In this document: positions 19,677 to 27,393 of the stretch, one piece after another
Layout: the number at the start of each line of letters is the position of its first letter
How positions within the stretch are numbered: position 1 is the stretch's first letter
NCBI RefSeq assembly: GCF_001969445.1
Contig: NZ_CP017297.1
Span: forward strand, 930,001 to 994,000
Reading direction: 5' to 3'
Length of the DNA stretch: 64,000 bases
Origin: Brachybacterium sp. P6-10-X1
Lineage (GTDB): Bacteria > Actinomycetota > Actinomycetes > Actinomycetales > Dermabacteraceae
Program-made: the position numbers and the translations under genes
Notes under the pieces: model-generated
Database searches by the model: none
What the model saw: only the letters and a program-made list of their open reading frames with translations
What the model was told of the DNA's origin: nothing

Positions 19677-19768
19677 CCCTGCTCTCCGGACGTCCTCGCT
19701 TCTGCCATACCCGCTCCCGCCATTCCTGCTCCCGCCATGCCTGCTCCCGCCATGCCTGCTCCCGCCAT
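19673..19768 (-). CDS. Micro-ORF of MAGAG repeats between the alpha-E and M23 genes
   Basis: This 31-residue frame reads four MAGAG units and then MAEARTSGEQG. Its TGA overlaps the ATG of the M23 gene, giving an ATGA junction. Every 15-bp unit on the minus strand has the form GGGAGCRGGNATGGC, so each carries its own ribosome-site-like GGGAG 5 bases before an in-frame ATG. The frame is also in register with the alpha-E gene, separated only by that gene's TGA and seven codons. Whether it is translated, or only keeps ribosomes moving into the M23 gene, cannot be told. Confidence 0.4.
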   Translation of the reverse strand: MAGAGMAGAGMAGAGMAGAGMAEARTSGEQG

Positions 19769-19778
19769 ACCCGCTCCC
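19704..19778. repeat. Five tandem copies of a 15-bp repeat
   Basis: Units at 19704, 19719, 19734, 19749 and 19764 follow GCCATNCCYGCTCCC on the plus strand. Units 3 and 4 are identical; units 1 and 5 are identical. The unit length is a multiple of three, so copy-number change would not shift the minus-strand reading frame. Confidence 0.95.
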
Positions 19779-19789
19779 CGACCGGTGAG

Positions 19790-20704
19790 TCAGTTCGCGG
19801 GGTGGAAGTAGGTGCTGCCGAGCGCGCGGGTGATGGCACCGGTCACCCGCTGCAGCTGGTCCATCTCGTCGTCGAAGTCGGCGACGATGTCCTCGAGCGA
19901 GCGGAAGCGCAGGCTGGCGGTGGCACGCCCGACGATCCGCCGACCCGGTTCCGCGGTGCCCATCCGGTCGAAGCTGCTGCCGTGGAGCTTCGCGAGGGTG
20001 TCGAGCGCCTCGTCGATCTCGAGCAGGCAGTGGGCGGCCGAGCGGGGGAAGATCGAGTCCAGCAGGAGGAACTCGATCGCCTGGGAGGCCCGGACGCGCC
20101 CGCGGTAGGAGCGGATGTAGGCCTCGTGGGCGCTGCAGCTGCGCAGCAGCATCACGGTCGCCGCGTCGGAGGAGTCCTCCAGATCATGGGCCTGCAGGAT
20201 CCGGGCGTTCATGTCCACCCGCTCCAGCAGCTGGCCGATCCGCAGGAACAGCCACGCCTCATCGCGGGTCATCGAGGCGTCGACCAGACCGTTGACCACC
20301 GCGCAGCGGTCCTTCGCGAACTGGAAGGCGCCGTGCATGCGGGAGGGCCGCACCCCGCGGGGCATGCCCAGGGAGGTGGTGTTCAGCGATTCCCAGACCT
20401 CGGTGGTCAGCACCTCCCGGGCACCGCGGGCGTTCTCGCGGGCGGTCTGCAGCGCGCCGGCCACCGAGGAGGGGTTCTGGCGGTCGGTGACCAGGTGGTC
20501 GAGAACCCGCTGGACCGTGAGGTCGCCGTCCGGCGGGTCGGCGACGCCGAAGATCTCGTAGACCCCGGCGCAGGCGACGGGCTCCTCCTGCGCGGCGTCC
20601 TCGGTGATCGACTGCAGCGTCACGTCGAGGATGCGGGCGGTCTGGTCGGCGCGCTCGACGTAGCGGCCGATCCAGAACATGGAATCAGCGATCCGGCTGA
20701 GCAT
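19790..20704 (-). CDS. Alpha-E domain protein (DUF403)
   Basis: This 304-residue all-helical protein begins MLSRIADSMFWIGRYVERADQTARILDV, the hallmark of DUF403/alpha-E proteins. Later features are RENARGAREVLTTEVWESLN, SMTRDEAWLFLRIGQLLERVDMNARIL and EFLLLDSIFPRSAAHCL. Alpha-E proteins nearly always occur beside circularly permuted ATP-grasp proteins and are thought to act with them in peptide-bond formation or modification. The substrate is unknown. ATG 20704 has AGGAGGA 6 bases upstream and overlaps the 3' end of the ATP-grasp gene by 20 bases. Confidence 0.93.
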   Translation of the reverse strand: MLSRIADSMFWIGRYVERADQTARILDVTLQSITEDAAQEEPVACAGVYEIFGVADPPDGDLTVQRVLDHLVTDRQNPSSVAGALQTARENARGAREVLTTEVWESLNTTSLGMPRGVRPSRMHGAFQFAKDRCAVVNGLVDASMTRDEAWLFLRIGQLLERVDMNARILQAHDLEDSSDAATVMLLRSCSAHEAYIRSYRGRVRASQAIEFLLLDSIFPRSAAHCLLEIDEALDTLAKLHGSSFDRMGTAEPGRRIVGRATASLRFRSLEDIVADFDDEMDQLQRVTGAITRALGSTYFHPAN

Positions 20705-22412
20705 CAGCGTCCTCCTCCTTCTCGGCGACGGCCGCCGGTGCGCCGCCGGTGCGATCCGGATCATCGAGATCCTCGTCGTCCAGCAGCGGGATCGTCGAGG
20801 TCACGGGGTCCGGTTCGCGTCCCGTCCGCTCCGCGCCCTCCTCGGGGAGATCGTCGAACCCGTCGTAGTCCTCGTCCAGAGGGTCCTCGATCCGCTCCTC
20901 GCCCGAGGCGGAGGTGGATGCGGAGCTCGCGCTCCGCTGCTGCCCCGAGCCGGCTCCGGGAGCGGCGGCCCGCTCGGTGGCGAGCACCCAGGTGTCCTTG
21001 GAGCCACCGCCGCGGGAGGAGTTCACGATCATCTCCCCGCGCGGGAGGGCGACGCGGGTGAGGCCGCCGGGCAGCACCCACACGTCGTCGCCGCTGTTCA
21101 GGGCGAAGGGGCGCAGGTCCACATGCCGGTCCTCCGGGCCCTCGTCGACCAGGGTGGGGATGGTCGACAGCTGCACGACGGGCTGAGCGATCCAGCCGCG
21201 CGGGTCGGTCAGCAGCCGCTCGCGCAGCGCGTCGAGCTCGTCGCGGCTCGCGGCCGGCCCGATGACGATGCCCTTGCCGCCGGAGCCGTCGACGGGCTTG
21301 ACCACCAGTTCGTCGAGGCGGTCCAGCACCTCGGTCAGGGACTCGGGCTCCTCCAGGCGCCAGGTGTCGACGTTGGGCAGGATCGGTTCCTGGCGCAGGT
21401 AGTACCGGATCAGGTCGGGCACGTAGGTGTAGGTGAGCTTGTCGTCGCCGATGCCGTTGCCGATGGCGTTGGAGACCACGACGTTGCCGGCGAGGATCGC
21501 GCGGACCAGCCCGGGCACGCCCAGCACGGAGTCGGAGCGGAACACCTCGGGATCGATGAAGTCGTCATCGGTGCGCTTGTAGATCACGTCCACGCGGCGC
21601 AGACCGGCGGTGGTGCGCATGTAGATGCGCTCGCTCCGCTCCACGAGATCGTCGGCCTCCACCAGGTCGACGCCCATGGTGCGCGCCAGCAGGGAGTGCT
21701 CGAAGTAGGCGCTGTTGTACCGGCCCGGGGTCAGCACCACCACGGTGGGCTCCTCCCCCGCGGTATCCGGCGCTGCGGCCTGCAGGGCGCTGAGCAGACG
21801 ACCGGGGTACTCGCCGACGCGCCGCACGGGGCGGGGCGCGAACAGCTCCGGGAAGGTCTGGGCCATGGCGCGTCGGTTCGAGAGCACGTAGCTCACGCCG
21901 CTCGGGGTGCGCACGTTGTCCTCGAGCACCCGGAACTCGCCGGAGCCGTCGCGGACCAGGTCGATGCCGGAGATGTGGATGCGCACGCCATTGGGCGGCC
22001 GGTAGCCGCGCATGGCGTCGACGACATAGGTCGAGGAGGTGACGAGCTCGGCGGGGATCACGCCGTCGGCGATGGCCCGCTGGTCGGTGTAGAGATCGTC
22101 GAGGAAGTGCTCCAGGGCGCGCACCCGCTGCGCCACCCCCCGGGAGACGCGGGCCCATTCGTCCGCGGCGATCACCCGCGGGATCGCGTCGATCGGGAAG
22201 GGTCTCTCCTCCCCGGCGTAATCGAAGGTGATCCCCTGGTCGAGGTAGCTGTGGGCGAGGGACTCGGAGCGCGTGCGGAACTCCTCGGGCCCGAGGCCGG
22301 CGAGAGCGTCGTGCAGTGCGGCGTAGGTGTCTCGCACCGACCCGTCGGCCGCGAACATCTCGTCACTTCCCGAGCCCGGCTGGACGCGGCGGAACAGGGA
22401 GCTGGCTGACAT
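20685..22412 (-). CDS. Circularly permuted type 2 ATP-grasp protein (DUF404/DUF407)
   Basis: This protein of about 575 residues is predicted to form an acyl-phosphate and join it to an amine. Visible features are VLEDNVRTPSGVSYVLSNRRAMAQ near residue 155, VVVLTPGRYNSAYFEHSLLARTMGVDLVEADDL, ANAIGNGIGDDK-like NGIGDDKLTYTYVPDLIRYYL and the nucleotide loop KPVDGSGGKGIVIGP near residue 345. The last 90 residues are an acidic, disordered tail. ATG 22412 lies 7 bases after a GAGAAT box; an in-frame ATG at 22421 is possible. It is the first gene of the operon with alpha-E and M23. Confidence 0.93.
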   Translation of the reverse strand: MSASSLFRRVQPGSGSDEMFAADGSVRDTYAALHDALAGLGPEEFRTRSESLAHSYLDQGITFDYAGEERPFPIDAIPRVIAADEWARVSRGVAQRVRALEHFLDDLYTDQRAIADGVIPAELVTSSTYVVDAMRGYRPPNGVRIHISGIDLVRDGSGEFRVLEDNVRTPSGVSYVLSNRRAMAQTFPELFAPRPVRRVGEYPGRLLSALQAAAPDTAGEEPTVVVLTPGRYNSAYFEHSLLARTMGVDLVEADDLVERSERIYMRTTAGLRRVDVIYKRTDDDFIDPEVFRSDSVLGVPGLVRAILAGNVVVSNAIGNGIGDDKLTYTYVPDLIRYYLRQEPILPNVDTWRLEEPESLTEVLDRLDELVVKPVDGSGGKGIVIGPAASRDELDALRERLLTDPRGWIAQPVVQLSTIPTLVDEGPEDRHVDLRPFALNSGDDVWVLPGGLTRVALPRGEMIVNSSRGGGSKDTWVLATERAAAPGAGSGQQRSASSASTSASGEERIEDPLDEDYDGFDDLPEEGAERTGREPDPVTSTIPLLDDEDLDDPDRTGGAPAAVAEKEEDADAQPDR

Positions 22413-22474
22413 GCCTACCATTCTCACACCGTCCTCCGGTCGCCGTGGGCGCACCTGCCCAGGAAGCGAGCATC

Positions 22475-23110
22475 ATGTCCCTGCCCTCCCGCCTCCTCTC
22501 CCTGGTCCGATCCGCTGCCCGCTCCCCCGCCGTGCGCCGCGGGGTCCGGGGCCTGGGGCGCCGCGCGGTCCGTGCCGCGCAGCATTCGCGCGGGGCCGAC
22601 GGGGGCTCCCGTGCGGCGGGTCCCGCCGTGGACCGGGGCGACGCCGCCGAGGGGGTCGGGGCGCTGCGGGACCGGAGCGGATCCCGGCCCCTCGCGATCT
22701 CCTACGCGCCGCGCGAGGACCACCGCCCGGATCCGGGCGAGGTGGTGTGGGCGTGGGTGCCGTTCCAGGAGGACATCACGCGCGGCAAGGACCGACCGGT
22801 GCTGGTGCTCGCCCGGGAGCAGGCCTCCGCCGGCGGGTTCGACGGCTCCGGGGAGGTGCTGATCGCCCTGATGCTCACCTCCCGCGACCGGGCCGACGGC
22901 GGCGAGGTGATCACCGATGAGCACGGATCGACCTGGGTGGACATCGGCTCCGGTGACTGGGACCGGCAGGGCCGGCCCTCCGAGGTGCGCGCCGATCGTC
23001 TGCTGCGCCTGGACCCGGATGCGGTGCGCCGCGAGGGCGGACGCCTGGACGAGCCGCGGTTCGACCGGGTGGCCGCCGCGGTGCGCAGGGCGCGCGGCCG
23101 GGCAGGGTGA
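22475..23110 (+). CDS. PemK/MazF-like toxin-fold protein, no antitoxin partner
   Basis: This 211-residue protein has a C-terminal PemK/MazF-type domain (GEVVWAWVPFQEDITRGKDRPVLVLARE near residues 87-114, then LIALMLTSRD and DWDRQGRPSEVRADRLLRL). The first 80 residues are Arg/Ala/Gly-rich and probably disordered. MazF relatives are mRNA-cutting toxins, but this longer actinobacterial type is usually solitary. No small antitoxin frame is found on either side. ATG 22475 follows AGGAAG with about a 9-base spacer. It is divergent from the ATP-grasp gene. Confidence 0.8.
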   Translation: MSLPSRLLSLVRSAARSPAVRRGVRGLGRRAVRAAQHSRGADGGSRAAGPAVDRGDAAEGVGALRDRSGSRPLAISYAPREDHRPDPGEVVWAWVPFQEDITRGKDRPVLVLAREQASAGGFDGSGEVLIALMLTSRDRADGGEVITDEHGSTWVDIGSGDWDRQGRPSEVRADRLLRLDPDAVRREGGRLDEPRFDRVAAAVRRARGRAG

Positions 23111-23469
23111 TCCGGCAGCGGGACGCCCGTCATCGGATCGACACCGGGCGCACCTCCCGCGGCCCCGGCGGACACATCCACGGCGAGCCCTCTGACCTGC
23201 TCGGACCGGCACGAGACACGCCGCACACCACGCGTGCTCCGCGACGAGGGTCTGGTAAAGTCGTATCTCGTATGTGTGACATACCGTTCGGTGTGCGCAT
23301 GCCGTGTCCCCGCCGTGTCTCAGGGGGTGACGGTGGTGCGACCCGGGCGCGTACCCGTGGCAGCGACCCGGTACCGACGTCTCCAGGCGAATCCCCACCG
23401 CCGTCCCCGTCGGATCCGTCCTCGGCCGTCCCGGATGATCCACCTCAGCAGCACTAGAGAAGAGTCTTC
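23111..23469 (+). other. Intergenic region and probable long 5' leader of rpsT
   Basis: No gene is supported in these 359 bases. A TAAAGT box at 23256-23261 is a reasonable -10 for rpsT and would give a leader of about 200 bases. No convincing -35 lies 16-18 bases upstream of it. The leader is GC-rich and could fold, but I could not identify a known riboswitch or r-protein motif. Confidence 0.5.
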
Positions 23470-23736
23470 GTGGCAAACATCAAGTCCCAGATCAAGCGGA
23501 ACACGACCAACGAGAAGGCGCGTCTGCGCAACCGGGCCGTGAAGTCCGAGCTCAAGACGCACATCCGCAAGGTGCGCGCAGCCGTCTCCACCGGTGACGC
23601 CGCCGCGGCCGACGAGGCGCTGAAGACCGCGTCCCGCAAGCTCGACAAGGCCGTCTCCAAGGGCGTCATCCACCAGAACCAGGCCGCGAACCGCAAGTCC
23701 GGTCTCGCCAAGCTGGTGGCTCGGGCGCACGCCTGA
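23470..23736 (+). CDS. rpsT: 30S ribosomal protein S20
   Basis: S20 binds 16S rRNA in the small subunit. The 88-residue protein matches the family throughout: [11 protein letters not shown] at the N-terminus, then a Lys/Arg-rich helical bundle ([17 protein letters not shown]) and the C-terminal [20 protein letters not shown]. The start is GTG 23470 after GAAGAG. It is a single gene with its own terminator, convergent with holA. Confidence 0.98.
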   Translation: MANIKSQIKRNTTNEKARLRNRAVKSELKTHIRKVRAAVSTGDAAAADEALKTASRKLDKAVSKGVIHQNQAANRKSGLAKLVARAHA

Positions 23737-23755
23737 GCGTCCTGCTCGACGGACC

Positions 23756-23790
23756 GAGGCCCCGCACACCACGACGGTGTGCGGGGCCTC
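23756..23790 (+). terminator. rpsT terminator hairpin
   Basis: A perfect 15-bp stem (23756-23770 with 23776-23790) has a 5-base loop, 20 bases after the rpsT stop codon. The following bases are GTCGT, with no T-run. The 217 bases from here to the end of holA show no supported gene. Confidence 0.8.
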
Positions 23791-24007
23791 GTCGTATGAC
23801 GGGCGGTCCGGATCGCAGGCCGGAGGATCGCTCGCGCTGCGGAGCATGCCATGGCCCGGACCGACCTGGCCCGGCCCCGGATGAGCAGGCCTGAGAATCG
23901 CATCCACGGGTGCCATGCCAGCAAGCACCCCCTGTGGAGGCCCTGATCGCTGGCGGAGCGCCGGTGGATGCGGCGGTCACCCGAGGGGCAGGACCCGCCG
24001 ACCCACC

Positions 24008-24994
24008 TCAGCGGGCTCGGCGGGCGCGGCAGATCTCCATCACCATGCGCTGGACGGACCAGCGCGGATCGCGCCCCGCCCCCTTGACCTCGTGGTCGGC
24101 GCGGGCCACTGCCTCCAGCGCGCGAGCCAGGGAGCGGTCGGTCCAGCTCCTGGCCTCCCGGGAGAGGTTGCGCAGCATCCAGTCGGGCATCCCGAGGCTG
24201 CGCGGGCCGGACCCGGAGGCGGTGACCTTCGCCAGCGAGCGCATCTTGGAGGCGATCGCGGCGACGATCGGGACCGGATCCGCCCCGGCGAGCTGGGCCT
24301 GTGCGAGCAGCTGGAGCGCTTCCTGCTCCTTGCCCGCGATCGCGGCATCGGCCACGGCGAAGGCTGTGGACTCCACGCGACCCGCGGTCACGGCGTGCAC
24401 GTCCTGGGCGGTGAGTCGCGCGGCCTGCTCCCCCTCGTCCGGGGTGGTGTCCTCGATGAGCTGGCGGCTGATGGCGGCGAGCTCGGCCAGGTCGGTGCCG
24501 AAGGCGTCGACCAGGGCGGCCACCGCCTCGGGCTGGATGCGCCGCTCGGCACGGGCGAACTCGGCGGCGACGAAGGCCTGTTTGTCCCCGGCGCGCTTGA
24601 CGGGACTCGCGTCGACCCGCGGCACTCCTGCCTTCTTCAGAGCATCGAGCAGCTTCTTGCCGCGATTGCCGCCGCGGTGGACCAGCACCAAGGTCACGTC
24701 GGCCTCAGGGTTCTTCGCGTACTCCTGGATCTCGAGCACGAGGGCGTCGGGGGCGGACTGGAGATCGGGCACGACCACGAAGCGGGGCTCCCCGAACAGC
24801 GAAGGACTGGCGACCTGGGTGAGGGAGCCGGGCCCGGCGGACTCCCCGGAGAGGTCGTGGAAGGCGACCGAGGGGTCCTCCTCCTTCGCCAGCGCCCGCA
24901 GACGTCGCACCGCTCGGTCCGCGATCAGCGTCTCGGTGCCGTGGACGAGCACGATCGGTGCGAGGGCGACGCTGTGCCACTCGACATCGCTCAC
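24008..24994 (-). CDS. holA: DNA polymerase III subunit delta
   Basis: HolA opens the sliding clamp in the clamp-loader complex. The 328-residue protein has the degenerate P-loop-like start (PIVLVHGTETLIADRAVRRL), the FVVVPDLQSAPDALVLEIQEYAKNPEADVTLVLVHRGGNRGKKLLDALKKAG segment, and the helical C-terminal domain including AGKEQEALQLLAQAQLAGADPVPIVAAIASKMR and EVKGAGRDPRWSVQRMVMEI. GTG 24994 follows AGGAG with a 6-base spacer. Its position just after comEA-comEC is conserved across actinobacteria. Confidence 0.95.
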   Translation of the reverse strand: MSDVEWHSVALAPIVLVHGTETLIADRAVRRLRALAKEEDPSVAFHDLSGESAGPGSLTQVASPSLFGEPRFVVVPDLQSAPDALVLEIQEYAKNPEADVTLVLVHRGGNRGKKLLDALKKAGVPRVDASPVKRAGDKQAFVAAEFARAERRIQPEAVAALVDAFGTDLAELAAISRQLIEDTTPDEGEQAARLTAQDVHAVTAGRVESTAFAVADAAIAGKEQEALQLLAQAQLAGADPVPIVAAIASKMRSLAKVTASGSGPRSLGMPDWMLRNLSREARSWTDRSLARALEAVARADHEVKGAGRDPRWSVQRMVMEICRARRAR

Positions 24995-25029
24995 GGGGGC
25001 TCCTGACTGCTCGGGGACGAGAGATGATC

Positions 25030-27393
25030 CTATCGGGCCGGGCCGACGGATCGCGCCGTGGCGGGGTCGGCCGCCTGCAGCACGACCGTGCCGTGAACGT
25101 CGGTGCGGATCACGGGCGTGCCCAGACCGGCGAGCAGGCCGAGCGTCTCCTCGGTGGGATGACCGAAGGTGTTCCCCTGGCCGACGGTGATCAGCGCGAG
25201 CTCGGGTTCCACGCGCCGGTACAGCTCCTCGTGCTGACGGCGGGAGCCGTGATGGGCGACCTTGACGATGTCCGCGGCGCCGGGGCCGGCCGCCAGCACC
25301 TCGGCCTGGGCGGCGGGCTCCAGATCGCCGAGGGCGATCAGACGGGTGCCGTCCGCCCAGGTCGCCGCGAGGGTGACGGAGCAGTCGTTCGCCGCGTCCC
25401 CCTCCCCGGCCCCCTCCTCCCGCGCGGTCGCGGACACGGCGTCCGCGGCCGACCCGGGCCACAGCACGGTCAGGGCGATCCCCTCCTCGTGCCAGGAGCG
25501 GCCTGTGGTGGCCACCGTCGTCGGGACGCCGGGGACCGCCTCGTCCGCCGCCTCGGGCAGCGGACAGATCCACTGGGCGGCGGGCGTGCGGTTCCCGGTC
25601 AGGGTCATCCGGCCGCCGGTGTGGTCGAGGTGCGGGTGGGTCAGGACCAGCAGGTCGATGCTCGCCACGTGCAGCCGGTCCAGGCACCGGTCCAGGGCGG
25701 CGGGATCCGGGCCGGTGTCGATCAGCACCGTCGGCGCATGCTGCGGATCCCCGCTCGCGCGCAGCAGCACCGCATCGCCCTGGCCGACGGCGCAGACGGC
25801 GAGGGTCCAGTCGGGCACGTCGCCGCTCGGCAGCACCCGAGCGATCCCCGGGGCGAGGGCGGCCACCAGCACCGCGGCGGTCCCCCAGCGCACCAGCGGC
25901 ACCCTGCGGGCGGCGATCGCGAGGGTCAGTCCCAGCAGCGCGGCGATCGCCAGCAGAGCGCCCGTCGCCCCCTCGGGCACCGGGATCCGCGAGCCCGGCA
26001 GGGAGTCCGCGGTGCGTGCGACGAGCAGCACCAGGTGGGCTCCCCCGGCCGCGACGGTGTCCAGCAGCTGCGCCGCCGCGGGCCAGACCGTGCCGATCAC
26101 GAGGGCCAGCAGGCCGATCACGGTGATGGGGCCGACGAGCGGGGCGACCAGCAGGTTGACCGGGACCGCCCACGCGGAGACCTCGGGGGTGAGCAGGATC
26201 AGCAGGGGCGTGCAGGCCAGTTGGGCGACCAGCGGCACCGCGATCACCAGCGTCGCCGTCCTGCCCAACCGTCCGCGGCCGAGCTCGACCAGCACCCCCG
26301 CCACCGGCGGCGCGGCCAGCAGGATCGCAGCGGTGGCGAGCGCGGACAGCAGGAACCCGACGGAAGCGGCGGTGACCGGGTCCAGGACGGACCACAGGGC
26401 GACGGTCAGGGCGAGCGCCGCGACCGGCGAGGCACGCACCCCGGCGAAGCGGGCGGCCAGCAGCGGGGCAGCCATGGTCGCGGCGCGCTGGACGCTGGGC
26501 TCGTCACCGACCAGCCACACGTATCCCGCCATCACCGCGCCGGCGACCACCAGACGGGGGCGACGCCGGACCCCGGCCAGCAGCAGCGGCCCCAGGACGG
26601 TGGCGAGCACGAGGGCGATGTTCGCCCCGGAGACGGCGATCAGATGCGAGATCCCCGCGCGTCGCATCATCTCCTCCGTCCCGGCGCCGAGCCCGGCCGT
26701 GTCCCCCGTGGTCATCCCGCGGACCAGCGCCGCCTCGTCAGCGGGCAGATGCGCCGTGTCCTGCCGCGCCCGGTCGCGCAGCGCCCGGCGGGCGGCCTGG
26801 AGCCGGTCCGCCCCGGGCGAGACCTCGGCCCGGGAGATCGCGGTGGCCTCCAGCACGATGAGGCCCCCGCTGCTGCGCGGGGCGCCGCGCACGTGGATCG
26901 TCTCGCCGTCGCGGGTCTGCGCCAGGACGTCGGCATGGTCGCCCTCGGCCCGCACCAGCACCGGCAGCGAGGCGGGGAGCTCGACCCGCTCGCGACCCAG
27001 GCGGGCCGGTCCGGCGACGGTGCGCGCCATGGCCTGCATCCCGCTGCGGGCCCAGACGGGCCCGGCCTCGGGCGGGGCGGGATCCTCCCCCGCGATCAGG
27101 CTGAGCTCGACGATCAGGCCGTCCTCGGCCGCCTCCTGCAGGCGCTGGTCGGTGCCGCCGTGACGCTCCAGGGCCGGAAGCAGCAGCGCGCCGGCGAGCA
27201 CCACGATCGCGAGATGCGCGAGGAGCCCGTGGCGGGTCCGCAGCCTGTCGACCAGCAGGAGCGCGGTCAGCACCGCGGCGATCAGCAGTGCGCCGCCGGC
27301 GATCGCTGCGGCGGTGCCGGCGGTGACGCCGAGCACCGCGAGAGCCCAGATGCAGGTGGCGGCCGGGAGCAGGCGGAGATCGGCCGCGGTCAT
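25030..27393 (-). CDS. comEC: ComEC/Rec2 family DNA-uptake channel protein
   Basis: ComEC forms the membrane channel through which single-stranded DNA enters competent cells. The 787-residue protein has an N-terminal DUF4131-type membrane region, the central Competence domain with HLIAVSGANIALVLATVLGPLLLAG, and a C-terminal metallo-beta-lactamase domain with LTHPHLDHTGG near residue 580 and VAHHGSRRQ near residue 715. Both metal motifs look intact. ATG 27393 overlaps the comEA stop by ATGA. Whether the organism is competent is not known, since no pilus genes are in this window. Confidence 0.95.
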   Translation of the reverse strand: MTAADLRLLPAATCIWALAVLGVTAGTAAAIAGGALLIAAVLTALLLVDRLRTRHGLLAHLAIVVLAGALLLPALERHGGTDQRLQEAAEDGLIVELSLIAGEDPAPPEAGPVWARSGMQAMARTVAGPARLGRERVELPASLPVLVRAEGDHADVLAQTRDGETIHVRGAPRSSGGLIVLEATAISRAEVSPGADRLQAARRALRDRARQDTAHLPADEAALVRGMTTGDTAGLGAGTEEMMRRAGISHLIAVSGANIALVLATVLGPLLLAGVRRRPRLVVAGAVMAGYVWLVGDEPSVQRAATMAAPLLAARFAGVRASPVAALALTVALWSVLDPVTAASVGFLLSALATAAILLAAPPVAGVLVELGRGRLGRTATLVIAVPLVAQLACTPLLILLTPEVSAWAVPVNLLVAPLVGPITVIGLLALVIGTVWPAAAQLLDTVAAGGAHLVLLVARTADSLPGSRIPVPEGATGALLAIAALLGLTLAIAARRVPLVRWGTAAVLVAALAPGIARVLPSGDVPDWTLAVCAVGQGDAVLLRASGDPQHAPTVLIDTGPDPAALDRCLDRLHVASIDLLVLTHPHLDHTGGRMTLTGNRTPAAQWICPLPEAADEAVPGVPTTVATTGRSWHEEGIALTVLWPGSAADAVSATAREEGAGEGDAANDCSVTLAATWADGTRLIALGDLEPAAQAEVLAAGPGAADIVKVAHHGSRRQHEELYRRVEPELALITVGQGNTFGHPTEETLGLLAGLGTPVIRTDVHGTVVLQAADPATARSVGPAR

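Noticed and set aside
19704..19778. Candidate CRISPR or REP array
   Set aside because: The 15-base units are directly adjacent, with no spacers, so it is a simple tandem repeat.
22413..22474. Antitoxin gene for the PemK/MazF-like protein
   Set aside because: Only 62 bases separate the divergent genes, and no small frame with a ribosome site lies on the downstream side.
23791..24007. Small overlapping minus-strand frames between rpsT and holA
   Set aside because: They overlap rpsT or its terminator, have no ribosome site and no family resemblance.
24995..26395. Possible 460-residue N-terminal extension of holA
   Set aside because: It runs through the comEC coding region in another frame. 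The GTG at 24994 with AGGAG gives a normal-length HolA.
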